Positions 8,243 through 16,938 of a stretch of DNA of 61,634 bases are shown piece by piece. The stretch's first letter is position 1, and the number at the start of each line of letters is the position of its first letter. A model generated the notes under the pieces. That model did not search any database. It was not told where the DNA came from and was given only the letters and a program-made list of their open reading frames with translations. The stretch comes from Chryseobacterium rhizosphaerae (lineage in GTDB: Bacteria > Bacteroidota > Bacteroidia > Flavobacteriales > Weeksellaceae). The stretch lies in the NCBI RefSeq assembly GCF_003385455.1, contig NZ_QNUF01000031.1, forward strand, positions 1 to 61,634, given 5' to 3'. Position numbers and translations under genes: made by a program.

Positions 8243-8848
8243 TCAATTATAAAACTCATCGTCTTCTTGATTTTTATGATAAAATATGTGCTTTTTACCC
8301 ATAATCTGATACTCAATTCCAATACTGTCTTTATTGCTGCTGATTAATTTTGCCTGTTGGATCTGAGGATCTTTTTGGCCGGGTTCACGTTTGAGAGGGT
8401 TTTGAATAACATGTTCTACAACTTCTAAATAAGGGGTTTTGTAGATTTTTTTTTCAAGGATACCTTCTTTTTTGTAAATATAAATTTGGGGCTTGTTTAA
8501 AGCTCCAGGCCTTGTTCTCTCAATTCTGTAGCTGTCATTAAGCTCAATCTGTTGATAATCATCGATAGTTGAAAAATAATAGACGATCCCAAAGAAAGGA
8601 ATCATCATAGGTAGTATGCTTAAAATAATGACAGAAACGAGCAGTGTAAAATAAGCTTTTGCTGTTTTTCTCTTCCAGAATCTTATGATCATAAATACAG
8701 TCATCGCAAGCCAGGCCCAATTAATCAATTTATCAGTATAATAACCAGCGAAACTATATTGTTTCCAGCTTAAAATGATTTCAATGACAAATAAAACAGT
8801 AATGGCCAGGTAAATAATAGGTAGGTGTTTACTTTTCATCAAGGTCAT
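8243..8848 (-). CDS. Membrane protein of unknown function, coupled to dtd
   Basis: 201 aa with three hydrophobic segments in the first 100 residues (about 10-28, 40-58, 66-96) and a soluble C-terminal half that ends in an acidic DEEFYN-like tail. Its ATG (8846-8848) overlaps the dtd stop by one base (TAATG), so translation is probably coupled; an alternative start three codons in (MKSKHL) is possible. No recognised family. Confidence 0.75.
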   Translation of the reverse strand: MTLMKSKHLPIIYLAITVLFVIEIILSWKQYSFAGYYTDKLINWAWLAMTVFMIIRFWKRKTAKAYFTLLVSVIILSILPMMIPFFGIVYYFSTIDDYQQIELNDSYRIERTRPGALNKPQIYIYKKEGILEKKIYKTPYLEVVEHVIQNPLKREPGQKDPQIQQAKLISSNKDSIGIEYQIMGKKHIFYHKNQEDDEFYN

Positions 8849-9297
8849 TAGTTTTTTGTGATTGAATCCATAACAATGGTAACGGGACCATCGTTGATCA
8901 GTGAAACTTTCATATCAGCACCAAAGATTCCGCTTTCCGTTTTTAATCCTGATTTTGCTATTTCTTCTTTAAAATAATCAAATAGAGGAATGGCCTTATC
9001 CGGTTTGGCTGCTTTGATAAAAGAAGGGCGGTTTCCTTTTTTATAATCTGCGATCAGTGTAAACTGGCTGATGCAGAGGATTTCTCCTGAAATATCTTTT
9101 ACAGAAAGATTAAGTTTGTCTTCTTCATCACCAAAGATCCTGAGATTTAGGATTTTTTGTACAAGCCAGTCGGCGTCTTTTTTTTCATCATTTTCATCAA
9201 TGCCCACCAAAAGCATTAATCCTTTTCCTATTTCTCCAACGGTTTTTCCATCTACTTTTACACGGGCCTCAGAAACTCTTTGTATAACGATCTTCAT
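8848..9297 (-). CDS. dtd: D-aminoacyl-tRNA deacylase
   Basis: 149 aa, full family length. The enzyme removes D-amino acids (and glycine mischarged on tRNA-Ala) from tRNA in the cytoplasm. Signature motifs are in place: SQFTL at residues 77-81 and the Gly-cisPro-containing NDGPVT at 135-140, with the family N-terminus MKIVIQRVSEARVKVDG. It heads a two-gene unit with the membrane protein overlapping its stop codon. Confidence 0.95.
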   Translation of the reverse strand: MKIVIQRVSEARVKVDGKTVGEIGKGLMLLVGIDENDEKKDADWLVQKILNLRIFGDEEDKLNLSVKDISGEILCISQFTLIADYKKGNRPSFIKAAKPDKAIPLFDYFKEEIAKSGLKTESGIFGADMKVSLINDGPVTIVMDSITKN

Positions 9298-9607
9298 TTT
9301 TAATTATAATTGTGTTTTGCTAAAAAAGATAGGAATGAAATATTCCCGATCTTAATCACTTTTTTTGTAAAATCCTAAATTACAGATTTAACTTCAGTAT
9401 GTCAAAATCTTCTCTCTTCTTTTTTTAATATGATCTGTAAAAATACTGGATTTTATTCATATCATTGCCTTTCATTATCAATTTAAGGAACATATTCCTG
9501 TGGGAAGCAAGAGGTGAATCAATAAAACAAGCACCAGATGGCAGGTGGCCTTATGAGATAAAAAAACTATTGACAAGAGTGAATTTTTTTAAACATTTGA
9601 ATTATTT
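9298..9607. other. Intergenic spacer between divergent genes
   Basis: 310 bases without a supported gene. It must hold the promoters of dtd (minus) and of the GLPGLI gene (plus). The only clear signal is the plus-strand promoter candidate at 9570-9599. I see no RNA gene or repeat. Confidence 0.5.
9570..9599 (+). promoter_or_regulatory. Candidate promoter of the GLPGLI gene
   Basis: TTG at 9570-9572 (in TTGACA) and AACATTTG at 9592-9599, spacing 19, matching the Bacteroidota pattern in all but the first base of the -7 box; 8 bases before the ATG, so the leader would be very short. Confidence 0.4.
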
Positions 9608-10441
9608 ATGAAAAAGATTATTGCATTACTGTTATTCGGTACTCAATGTTGGTTGTATGCCCAGAATGATCGGTTTATTTATGCGGTTGACTACAAAAAA
9701 GACTCCACCTCTCAGGAAATGATCCGAGAGAATTATATTTTAGATATTACCAAAGAAGATCTTGCTTATTATAACCGGATTGATTATATTAATGATTCAG
9801 TATTCGCAAGTACCGGAAAAGATGGTTTTAAAGGATTTAAGCTGACTCCATTTTTTACTAAAAAACTAAATAATACTCTGTATGAAAATTATGAATACAT
9901 AGGAGACGTCAATTTTTATAAAATAGAAGAGGCTGTTACCCTTGACTGGAAAATTACCGATCATACAAAACAGATCAATGAATTAAAGGTACAACAGGCA
10001 GAAACCAACTTTGGCGGAAGAAAATGGATTGCCTGGTTTACTCCGGAAATTCCATTGTCCTATGGGCCTTATAAATTCAATGGTTTACCGGGGCTGATTA
10101 TAGAAATATATGATACCCGTAAAAATTATTTTTTTCAACTGATTAAAAGTGAAAAAATTGCGGATAATTACCAAAGCCATACATTGAAAGGACGTAAGAG
10201 TAACGCTATAAAAACAAATTACAAAAAACTGGGTCATTTAAAATTAGAATTGTATCAGGATCCTTTTAAATATGTTTTTAACGGAAAACTAAGCATTCCG
10301 GAAGGGAAAAAGCTGTTACTAGATGACGGAACGATCTTAAGCAAAGAAGAATTAAAACCTGCCGAGAAAAGAGAAAGAGAAAAGATGAGGTCTTTTAATA
10401 ATCCGGTAGAATTGGATAAAGCCGTGAAATACCCGGATTAA
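9608..10441 (+). CDS. GLPGLI family secreted protein
   Basis: 277 aa. A signal peptide ends in WLYAQ (residue 19). The name-giving hexapeptide GLPGLI occurs at about residues 158-163 within YKFNGLPGLIIEIYD, and the family feature TPEIPLSYGPYKF precedes it. GLPGLI proteins (TIGR01200 class) are numerous in Bacteroidota, often near TonB-dependent receptors, and their role is unknown. This copy stands alone, with its own terminator at 10444-10475. Confidence 0.9.
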   Translation: MKKIIALLLFGTQCWLYAQNDRFIYAVDYKKDSTSQEMIRENYILDITKEDLAYYNRIDYINDSVFASTGKDGFKGFKLTPFFTKKLNNTLYENYEYIGDVNFYKIEEAVTLDWKITDHTKQINELKVQQAETNFGGRKWIAWFTPEIPLSYGPYKFNGLPGLIIEIYDTRKNYFFQLIKSEKIADNYQSHTLKGRKSNAIKTNYKKLGHLKLELYQDPFKYVFNGKLSIPEGKKLLLDDGTILSKEELKPAEKREREKMRSFNNPVELDKAVKYPD

Positions 10442-10443
10442 AT

Positions 10444-10475
10444 AAAAAACCGCAACAAGAGATTGCGGTTTTTTA
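10444..10475. terminator. Bidirectional terminator
   Basis: AAAAAACCGCAA (10444-10455) pairs perfectly with TTGCGGTTTTTT (10463-10474) around CAAGAGA. It separates the convergent GLPGLI and Rieske-like genes. Confidence 0.9.
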
Positions 10476-10476
10476 T

Positions 10477-10932
10477 TTAGTAGTAAATATTTAAAACTTT
10501 AGTGGCGGTATCATAATTAAAAGGATACGTTTTGGGAGGGAGCGAGGTTTTAGAACCCGATTCAGGCTGTCCGGTTCTTAAGATCCACCTGGTATTATCT
10601 TTAGGACATACAATAGCAATATTATCTTTTACCTCAAGAGTGGTGTTATTATCCGGGCATATATGAGGGGCATTTCTATCATATGCTTTGAAGGAATTTC
10701 CCACACGAACAACGATGAGTCCTCTGGTTCCGGATTGTTGTTCATTTACATAAATCCAGCCGTTCTCATAGTTCAAATTATTATAAGCCGGCAGGTTCAA
10801 ATTCAAACTGACATTGATTGGATTATTGGGAAAGCAGCTTACCGTATCTTCTCTGCTTCCGCATGAGTTTATAGATAAAATACTGAAAATCAACAAGGTG
10901 AAAATAGATATTATTGAGAAAGTTTTTTTCAT
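10477..10932 (-). CDS. Rieske-like lipoprotein with incomplete cluster ligands
   Basis: 151 aa. Signal peptide and lipobox SINSC (Cys24). The C-terminal part has the layout of a Rieske [2Fe-2S] domain: a first ligand region at 85-93 (YDRNAPHICP) and a second at 105-120 (IAIVCPKDNTRW…GQP). In a working Rieske centre these would be CxH and CxxH; here the first Cys is Ala88 and the second His is Asp112, so only His90 and Cys109 remain. A normal cluster is therefore unlikely, and the protein may keep only the fold. Convergent with the GLPGLI gene. Confidence 0.7.
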   Translation of the reverse strand: MKKTFSIISIFTLLIFSILSINSCGSREDTVSCFPNNPINVSLNLNLPAYNNLNYENGWIYVNEQQSGTRGLIVVRVGNSFKAYDRNAPHICPDNNTTLEVKDNIAIVCPKDNTRWILRTGQPESGSKTSLPPKTYPFNYDTATKVLNIYY

Positions 10933-10949
10933 TTCAATTTAAATTTTTA

Positions 10950-10957
10950 TATATTTG
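10950..10957 (+). promoter_or_regulatory. Candidate -7 promoter element of greA
   Basis: TATATTTG matches TAnnTTTG exactly and lies 85 bases before the greA ATG. The leader between them contains a small GTCCGGCAAATGTCGGAT stem at about 10991-11008. No clear TTG is seen at the -33 distance. Confidence 0.4.
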
Positions 10958-11042
10958 TAAAAGTTAAACGATTATAACACGTAAAACATTGTCCGGCAAA
11001 TGTCGGATTATTTTTTTATACTAAAACTAAATTTCGAAAATT

Positions 11043-11513
11043 ATGGCAAGCTATGTAACCAAGGAGGGACTAGGGAAAATGAAAGCTGAGCTGGAACAGT
11101 TGGAAACTGTGGAAAGACCAAAAATAACTCAGCAGATCGCAGAAGCAAGAGATAAAGGAGATTTGTCTGAAAATGCTGAATATGATGCGGCTAAAGAGGC
11201 GCAAGGAATGCTTGAAATGAGAATTTCAAAGCTGAAAGATGCTGTTGCAACTTCTAAAATTATAGACGAAAGTCAACTAGATACATCAAAAGTTTCCATT
11301 TTAACAACAGTGAAGCTTAAGAACAACGCTACAAAACAAGAGCAGGTATTTAAATTAGTGCCTGATAATGAAAGCGATCTTAAAACAGGAAAAATCTCTG
11401 TAAACACACCTATCGCAAAAGGTCTGTTAGGAAAAGTAATAGGCGAAACTGCAGAAATTACTTTACCAAACGGAAACAAACTGTCTTTTGAAGTATTAGA
11501 CATTTCTCTATAG
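11043..11513 (+). CDS. greA: Transcription elongation factor GreA
   Basis: 156 aa, standard length. It stimulates transcript cleavage in backtracked RNA polymerase. The N-terminal coiled coil (about 1-75) carries the acidic tip GDLSENAEYDAAKEAQ at about residues 39-54, which contacts the polymerase active site, and the C-terminal FKBP-like domain ends with TLPNGNKLSFEVLDI. Followed after 56 bases by the HIT gene, probably co-transcribed, with the shared terminator at 11966-11997. Confidence 0.96.
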   Translation: MASYVTKEGLGKMKAELEQLETVERPKITQQIAEARDKGDLSENAEYDAAKEAQGMLEMRISKLKDAVATSKIIDESQLDTSKVSILTTVKLKNNATKQEQVFKLVPDNESDLKTGKISVNTPIAKGLLGKVIGETAEITLPNGNKLSFEVLDISL

Positions 11514-11569
11514 TCTGATATAAATTTCTATTTCTAAACTTCTAATATCTAACGCTAACTTCATACAAA

Positions 11570-11959
11570 ATGAGCACTATATTCACAAAAATCATCAACG
11601 GCGAAATTCCCTCTTATAAAATTGCAGAGGATGAAAATTTTATAGCATTCTTAGACGCAATGCCTTTGGTGAAGGGACATACTTTAGTAGTTCCTAAAAA
11701 AGAAGTGGATTTGATTTTTGATCTTGAAAGTGAAGAATACAAAAACCTATGGGGATTTGCCCAGGAGGTAGCCAAGAAGATCAAAACTGCAGTTCCATGT
11801 GTAAGAGTAGGAGTAGCAGTAGTAGGATTAGAAGTACCTCATGCCCACATCCATCTCATCCCTTTAAATAAGATGGAGGATATGAACTTTAGAAATGAGA
11901 GATTAAAATTAACGAACGAAGAATATACAGAGATTCAAAACTCAATTATTAATTCTTAA
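11570..11959 (+). CDS. HIT family nucleotide hydrolase
   Basis: 129 aa. It carries the histidine triad H91-A-H93-I-H95-LIPL and the N-terminal TIFTKIINGEIPSYKI typical of the bacterial HIT/Hint branch (purine nucleoside phosphoramidase type). Physiological substrate not established. The greA-HIT order is common in Flavobacteriales. Terminator immediately downstream. Confidence 0.93.
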   Translation: MSTIFTKIINGEIPSYKIAEDENFIAFLDAMPLVKGHTLVVPKKEVDLIFDLESEEYKNLWGFAQEVAKKIKTAVPCVRVGVAVVGLEVPHAHIHLIPLNKMEDMNFRNERLKLTNEEYTEIQNSIINS

Positions 11960-11965
11960 AAACAT

Positions 11966-11997
11966 AAAATCGTAAAAAAGAAATTTTTTACGATTTT
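11966..11997. terminator. Perfect 14-bp intrinsic terminator
   Basis: AAAATCGTAAAAAA (11966-11979), GAAA tetraloop, TTTTTTACGATTTT (11984-11997). Ends the greA-HIT unit. Confidence 0.88.
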
Positions 11998-12024
11998 CTT
12001 TAACATATACATTATATATATATT

Positions 12025-13212
12025 ATGAATTCAAACCAATGTTCTTTCTGCGGTAGAAAAAGAAATGAAGTACAGATGCTGATTTCTGGGCAGAACGGTT
12101 TTATTTGTGAAAATTGTATAGAGCAGGCGCACACTATCGTAAAAGACGGTGCTTCCAAAACAGAATATTCACCTGCAGATAATATGGAGGAGCTTAAAAA
12201 GCCGAAAGAAATCAAAGTATTTCTGGATCAGTATGTAATTGGACAGGATCAGGCAAAAAAACAGCTTTCCATAGCAGTATACAACCATTATAAGAGACTC
12301 CTTCATGCTAAGGATGAAAACAGAGAAGTAGAGCTTGAAAAGTCCAATATTATTATGATAGGGGAGACGGGTACAGGAAAGACGCTTCTTGCAAAAACCA
12401 TTGCAAGAGAACTTAATGTTCCGTTTTGTATCGTAGATGCTACCATTCTTACAGAAGCAGGATATGTAGGGGAAGATGTGGAAAGCATCTTATCAAGACT
12501 GCTGATGGTGGCAGATTATGATGTGGAAAAGGCAGAAAAAGGAATTGTATTTATCGATGAGATTGATAAAATTGCAAGAAAATCAGATAACCCTAGTATC
12601 ACAAGAGATGTTTCAGGAGAAGGAGTACAGCAGGGATTACTGAAGCTGCTGGAGGGAAGTATTGTCAATGTTCCACCACAGGGAGGAAGAAAGCATCCTG
12701 ACCAGAAATATATCCAGGTGAATACCCAGAATATATTATTTATTGCCGGAGGAGCTTTTGACGGGATCAAAGAGATCATCGAAAGAAGAATGAATAAGCA
12801 GGCCATAGGTTTCAGCTCTGAAAAAATCAATAAGGTAGATGAAGATGAGTATGTATTAACAAATATTAATGCTGTCGATCTTCGATCTTTCGGATTAATT
12901 CCCGAACTTTTAGGAAGATTTCCAATCATCACTTATCTCGATAAACTCACAAAAGAGACGTTGGTAAGAATTATGAATGAGCCAAAAAATTCAATTGTGA
13001 ATCAATTTGTGGAGCTTTTTAAGATGGATGGCACGGATTTGGTTTTCACAGAAGGCGCAATTGAAAAAATTGTAGAGGAAACCATGGAAAAAGGGTTGGG
13101 AGCGAGAGGGCTTCGAGGAACAACTGAAAAGGTTTTGGAGGACTATATGTTCTCGATTGGAGAAGAGAAAAATATTGTGTTAACAGGAGATAATATTTTG
13201 ATTAATAGATAA
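12025..13212 (+). CDS. clpX: ClpX, ATP-binding unfoldase of the ClpXP protease
   Basis: 395 aa, full length. The N-terminal zinc-binding domain uses Cys6, Cys9, Cys28 and Cys31. The AAA+ module has Walker A GETGTGKT (114-121), the pore-loop motif GYVGED, Walker B IVFIDEIDKI, the RKSDNPSITRDVSGEGVQQ box and the sensor-2 region ARGLRG. It recognises, unfolds and feeds tagged substrates to ClpP. The single gene has no clpP nearby in this window. Confidence 0.97.
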   Translation: MNSNQCSFCGRKRNEVQMLISGQNGFICENCIEQAHTIVKDGASKTEYSPADNMEELKKPKEIKVFLDQYVIGQDQAKKQLSIAVYNHYKRLLHAKDENREVELEKSNIIMIGETGTGKTLLAKTIARELNVPFCIVDATILTEAGYVGEDVESILSRLLMVADYDVEKAEKGIVFIDEIDKIARKSDNPSITRDVSGEGVQQGLLKLLEGSIVNVPPQGGRKHPDQKYIQVNTQNILFIAGGAFDGIKEIIERRMNKQAIGFSSEKINKVDEDEYVLTNINAVDLRSFGLIPELLGRFPIITYLDKLTKETLVRIMNEPKNSIVNQFVELFKMDGTDLVFTEGAIEKIVEETMEKGLGARGLRGTTEKVLEDYMFSIGEEKNIVLTGDNILINR

Positions 13213-13240
13213 AATGTTTTTTTTTTTAAGAAAAAAAATA

Positions 13241-13248
13241 TACCTTTG
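13241..13248 (+). promoter_or_regulatory. -7 promoter element of the 13287 gene
   Basis: TACCTTTG matches TAnnTTTG exactly, 38 bases before the ATG at 13287; the expected upstream element falls in a T-rich run (13217-13227). Confidence 0.5.
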
Positions 13249-13286
13249 CGGGTGAAGATTGTATTAACACACAAATAATTTATACA

Positions 13287-15248
13287 ATGAGAAAAAGTTT
13301 ATTTGCTATAGGTCTTTTAGCCGTTAGCTATTCTGTTCAGGCGCAGAATGTTTTATGTCACGTAGACACTAACGCTAATATGTATGTGAGCGAAGGCACC
13401 CTAGTATATAGCGGTGGTGGTGTACAAACCAGGGGTAATGGCCTTTTGGATGTACACGGGAATATTATGGTTGTAGGGGCAACCGGAGACGCTTTTAAAA
13501 CAATTGATGCTGCCGGCGGAGCTAAAACCGATGGTGGAAATATTGTTTTAAGATTGAACACTCCAGCTTCCTTTGCAACTTCTACTTATGGACAGCTGTA
13601 CATTGATGGACTATCCCAATCCAATATTACAGGTGTTGTAAGTAAAGAGTATAGAACAACAAATCATGGTGGTTCTACTAATCCAAATTATTTTCAACAA
13701 GTAGCATTACCTTTCTATGGTAAAGCGTTGAGTACATTATCTACTGAACTTGGTAAAACCTTTAATACAGCAAGATATGGTAATCCTATTCTTAAATGGG
13801 ATAACACAACAGCTGTGTCCAATCACTTCACCAACTTAGCAACTACTACCACTGACGGTTTGGGTTACTATATGTTGAAAGTGACCAACAATGACTGGAG
13901 TGCAAGTGCTCCTGCAACAGGGAATGTGTACACCATCAACGGAGTACCTTATGCCCAGTTTGCAAGTGCAACAACGCTTCAAAATGCAGGAAATGTGAAC
14001 TTCGGACCAAACGGAAGTAATAACAACGCGTATAATGAAAAGTACTATACGTATTTGGACGATTCATTTGAATTTACTACTTCTGCATGGACGGGAACAT
14101 TTGGAAAAAATTTCTACCAGTTTGGAAATCCATTCTTAACTAATATCGATTTATCTAAAATAGGATATACCGAGAGTACTACGGGATCTGACGGGAATGC
14201 TGTGACAAATATCTGGGGTGTTGAATATAACCCGGGTACAATTAACACACTTCCGAATGGTTCAACTTATGCTACCAATTCCAGAGTGGTTACCTTCTTC
14301 CCTACAGGTGACGGTGTAGCTCCGGCAGTTGGAGACGTAGATTTGGTGGTTATCAAACCTATGCAGTCATTCAAAATGAAGTTAAGAAACAACACTGCTC
14401 AGACTTTAAACTTTAATACTTTAAGAAGATTTAAAGAAACAGCAAGAGCAGCGGGTACTGATTATAGTGTAGGAGCTGCAAGACATGCTAACGACAGAGG
14501 AACTATTAAACAACTTGGAGTTATCGGTCTTGATGCGAATCAAAATGAAATTGCAAGAACGTATTATGTAGTTTCTCCGGAATTTACAACAGGTCATCAG
14601 GTTTCTACAGCAACTACAGTACAGGCTTCAGCCGGTAAGAATATCATCGGTACTTTTGAAGAAGCATTAACTGGAGGGTATGATAATAACAATACAAACT
14701 ATTGGTTATATATCAATGAAGCGAACGAAGATACTTTCAAAGGTAAAAATGTTAAGTTAGTAAACTACTATCAGGATAAAGTTAAGTATTATAAATTTGA
14801 GGTAAGAGAAAATGCAGAATTAATTCCTGCAGGGGCTCACCAGTTATCTTCAGGTATCGGTTTCTACTATAAAGCAGAAAACGGAAGTATACTACAGGCT
14901 AAGCAGGGAGATATTGTTCCTGTTACCAATGAAGAAGCAAATTTATATTACGGGCAGCCTAATGATGCTACTTTAGCTGCAAGTAAAGATAATAAAGCGG
15001 TATCAACATCAAGAACATTGGTGGTATACGATCCGTCAATTACAAATTATATTGTTAGATTTGATCCACAGTGGAAAAAAGCAGATATTGAAGTTTATGA
15101 TATGAGCGGTAAACTGGTAATCTCTAAAAAAGCGGTTGATGCGTCTAGGGATTTTGTAATCGAGCTTAATAACTCTATTAAAAATTCTTACATAGTAAAA
15201 ATTGTCTCTGACAAGGGTGAAACTGTTAACACAAAAATCTTAAAATAA
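13287..15248 (+). CDS. Large secreted T9SS cargo protein
   Basis: 653 aa. Signal peptide ending in YSVQAQ (about residue 20), then a long Asn/Thr/Gly-rich beta region without a recognised enzymatic domain, and a type A T9SS sorting domain at the end (about 575-653: …YDMSGKLVISKKAV… and a final ETVNTKILK). It is probably an adhesin-like or surface structural protein. It is followed after 5 bases by a short PID-motif membrane protein and then by a TlpA-like protein, so these may be expressed together. The product is not assignable to an established adhesin family by eye. Confidence 0.85.
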   Translation: MRKSLFAIGLLAVSYSVQAQNVLCHVDTNANMYVSEGTLVYSGGGVQTRGNGLLDVHGNIMVVGATGDAFKTIDAAGGAKTDGGNIVLRLNTPASFATSTYGQLYIDGLSQSNITGVVSKEYRTTNHGGSTNPNYFQQVALPFYGKALSTLSTELGKTFNTARYGNPILKWDNTTAVSNHFTNLATTTTDGLGYYMLKVTNNDWSASAPATGNVYTINGVPYAQFASATTLQNAGNVNFGPNGSNNNAYNEKYYTYLDDSFEFTTSAWTGTFGKNFYQFGNPFLTNIDLSKIGYTESTTGSDGNAVTNIWGVEYNPGTINTLPNGSTYATNSRVVTFFPTGDGVAPAVGDVDLVVIKPMQSFKMKLRNNTAQTLNFNTLRRFKETARAAGTDYSVGAARHANDRGTIKQLGVIGLDANQNEIARTYYVVSPEFTTGHQVSTATTVQASAGKNIIGTFEEALTGGYDNNNTNYWLYINEANEDTFKGKNVKLVNYYQDKVKYYKFEVRENAELIPAGAHQLSSGIGFYYKAENGSILQAKQGDIVPVTNEEANLYYGQPNDATLAASKDNKAVSTSRTLVVYDPSITNYIVRFDPQWKKADIEVYDMSGKLVISKKAVDASRDFVIELNNSIKNSYIVKIVSDKGETVNTKILK

Positions 15249-15253
15249 TCAAT

Positions 15254-15466
15254 ATGAAAACTATTAGTAAACTAGCATCCGCTTTTTTTCTTTTCGCCAT
15301 ATTATTGGTGAATGCTGCACCCCCGATACCAGGAGGAGGAGGAAATGGAGGAAATGGTACAGGAGCGCCATCCTCACCAATCGATATGTATGTATATGTA
15401 CTTTCTGCTATAGCAATTACATTTATTGTATTCTTTACAAAGAAGTACAAAAATCAAAAAGCATAA
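15254..15466 (+). CDS. Short PID-motif membrane protein
   Basis: 70 aa: signal peptide ending near VNAA (residue 22), a Gly/Pro-rich linker (PPIPGGGGNGGNG), then SPIDMYVYVL, one membrane segment (about 48-63) and a basic tail KKYKNQKA. Tripartite tails of Pro-Ile-Asp motif, membrane helix and basic residues have been proposed as a protein-sorting signal in Bacteroidota (PID-CTERM, name from memory). It starts 5 bases after the T9SS cargo gene and ends before the terminator at 15487. Confidence 0.75.
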   Translation: MKTISKLASAFFLFAILLVNAAPPIPGGGGNGGNGTGAPSSPIDMYVYVLSAIAITFIVFFTKKYKNQKA

Positions 15467-15486
15467 AATTTTATTAAAATAATATT

Positions 15487-15517
15487 AAACTCTCTGATTA
15501 GTCAGAGAGTTTTTTTA
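15487..15517 (+). terminator. Intrinsic terminator
   Basis: AAACTCTCTGA (15487-15497), TTAG loop, TCAGAGAGTTT (15502-15512), then more T residues. Closes the 13287-15466 unit. Confidence 0.88.
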
Positions 15518-15527
15518 TTTTTACTCT

Positions 15528-16820
15528 ATGAAAAAGGTTTATATATTATCTGCGGTATTAACCGCATTTTCTCTGCAGGCTCAATTTACTGTTACAGTAC
15601 AGGCATCGGCAGATTTTAAAGATCAGGATGCGATTTTATATACATTAAACGGTTCAAAGGATATTATTGTTACCAAAGAACAAAGTAAGAATAATACATG
15701 GACTTTTAAATATCCCAGTAATTATATGGGGATGATGAAAGTTTATTTCCCAGGTAGTAATAATGCGGTCAATTTCATTTCTGAAAATAAAAATATCAGT
15801 GTAAAACTGGATATCCAGAATAATAAAATCAAAGATGTTTTCTATCTGGATGAAGCCAATGAGCTGATGAGCAAACAACAGGAGGGTTCACAAAAGAAAG
15901 AGCTTATTCTTCCTGCTTTAACTCAGATTAAAGAATATTATAAGGATAATACTGAGTTTGGAAAAGCTTTACATGCAGAGATCGGTAGACTTACGGGTAC
16001 TTCATCTTCTGTTGATGCAGCAAATCACCCGTTTATTTCTTATTACAACAGCAATTATAGTAAGTTTTTGTCCAATTCATCCGACCCTGCTAAAAAGGTT
16101 AATCCGGACGATATCATTAATTTCCTGGATAAATCCAATGATATGCTTGAAAGTTCTTCTTTGCTGCAACCTTTGCTGATGTCATACCTGAATTCAGGTG
16201 GTAATACAAATGTAGGCGGATCTGTAGACAAGCTTTTAGACCGTTTAAAGGTAGAAACTCCAAGAGGGCAGACTGTTTTGTCTGAATTGATCGATATCTT
16301 TGATACATACCAAATGGATGAGTTTAAGAATAAGTATCTGGGGCTTGCCAAGGACCTTAAATGTACCATCAATGACAGATTGGCTTCTACATTAAAATCT
16401 AACGCTAATGTTCAAATAGGAGCTGCTTTCCCTAACTATAAATTCCAGGCACCGGTGAATACCAATGCTAAGTCACTTTATGATGTAAAAGCTGATAAGA
16501 AAATTATTATCTTCTGGTCGTCCACATGTTCTCACTGTGAAAGTGAACTTCCAAAGCTATTGGAAAAATACAATGATCTGAAATCAAAAAATATTCAGGT
16601 TGTAGCATTATCTTTAGATGTTGATAAGAATTCTTATTCCACAAAGATTGCTGCTTTTCCTTGGATCAATGATACAGAATTGAGAGGATGGAAAAGTACT
16701 TATGTAGATACTTACAATATTCATGCAACACCAACGTATTTTATTTTAGATGCTAACAATAAGATAATCAACAAACCAGACCATGTTGGCGATGTTTTAG
16801 AATATTTTAAGCTAAAATAA
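15528..16820 (+). CDS. Periplasmic thioredoxin-like protein (TlpA/ResA type)
   Basis: 430 aa. Signal peptide ending in SLQAQ (about residue 18), an N-terminal beta domain of DUF4369-like appearance (to about 110), a helical middle, and a C-terminal thioredoxin fold from about 290. The redox motif is Cys334-Ser-His-Cys337 in FWSSTCSHCESELP, with the cis-proline in HATPTYFI. Likely a periplasmic thiol-disulfide reductase of the AhpC/TSA-Redoxin group common in Bacteroidota. Substrate unknown. It has its own leader after the preceding terminator. Confidence 0.88.
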   Translation: MKKVYILSAVLTAFSLQAQFTVTVQASADFKDQDAILYTLNGSKDIIVTKEQSKNNTWTFKYPSNYMGMMKVYFPGSNNAVNFISENKNISVKLDIQNNKIKDVFYLDEANELMSKQQEGSQKKELILPALTQIKEYYKDNTEFGKALHAEIGRLTGTSSSVDAANHPFISYYNSNYSKFLSNSSDPAKKVNPDDIINFLDKSNDMLESSSLLQPLLMSYLNSGGNTNVGGSVDKLLDRLKVETPRGQTVLSELIDIFDTYQMDEFKNKYLGLAKDLKCTINDRLASTLKSNANVQIGAAFPNYKFQAPVNTNAKSLYDVKADKKIIIFWSSTCSHCESELPKLLEKYNDLKSKNIQVVALSLDVDKNSYSTKIAAFPWINDTELRGWKSTYVDTYNIHATPTYFILDANNKIINKPDHVGDVLEYFKLK

Positions 16821-16822
16821 TT

Positions 16823-16852
16823 TTGGAGGTAAAGAAATATTTACTATATTTG
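16823..16852 (+). promoter_or_regulatory. Promoter of tRNA-Met
   Basis: TTG (16823-16825), 19 bases, TATATTTG (16845-16852): an exact match to the Bacteroidota consensus. The mature tRNA starts 13 bases later. Confidence 0.8.
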
Positions 16853-16864
16853 CACCACCAAAAA

Positions 16865-16938
16865 GGCGAGGTAGCTCAGTCGGTTAGAGCGCAGGATTCA
16901 TAACCCTGAGGTCACGGGTTCAATTCCCGTCTTCGCTA
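16865..16938 (+). tRNA. tRNA-Met (CAU anticodon)
   Basis: A 74-nt cloverleaf: acceptor GGCGAGG with CTTCGCT (two G-U pairs) and discriminator A; D arm GCTCAGTCGGTTAGAGC; anticodon loop TTCATAA (anticodon CAU) closed by an A/C apposition; T arm ACGGGTTCAATTCCCGT. The lack of three G-C pairs in the anticodon stem argues against the initiator tRNA, so this is elongator Met (or an Ile2 tRNA modified at C34). CCA is not encoded. Confidence 0.96.
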
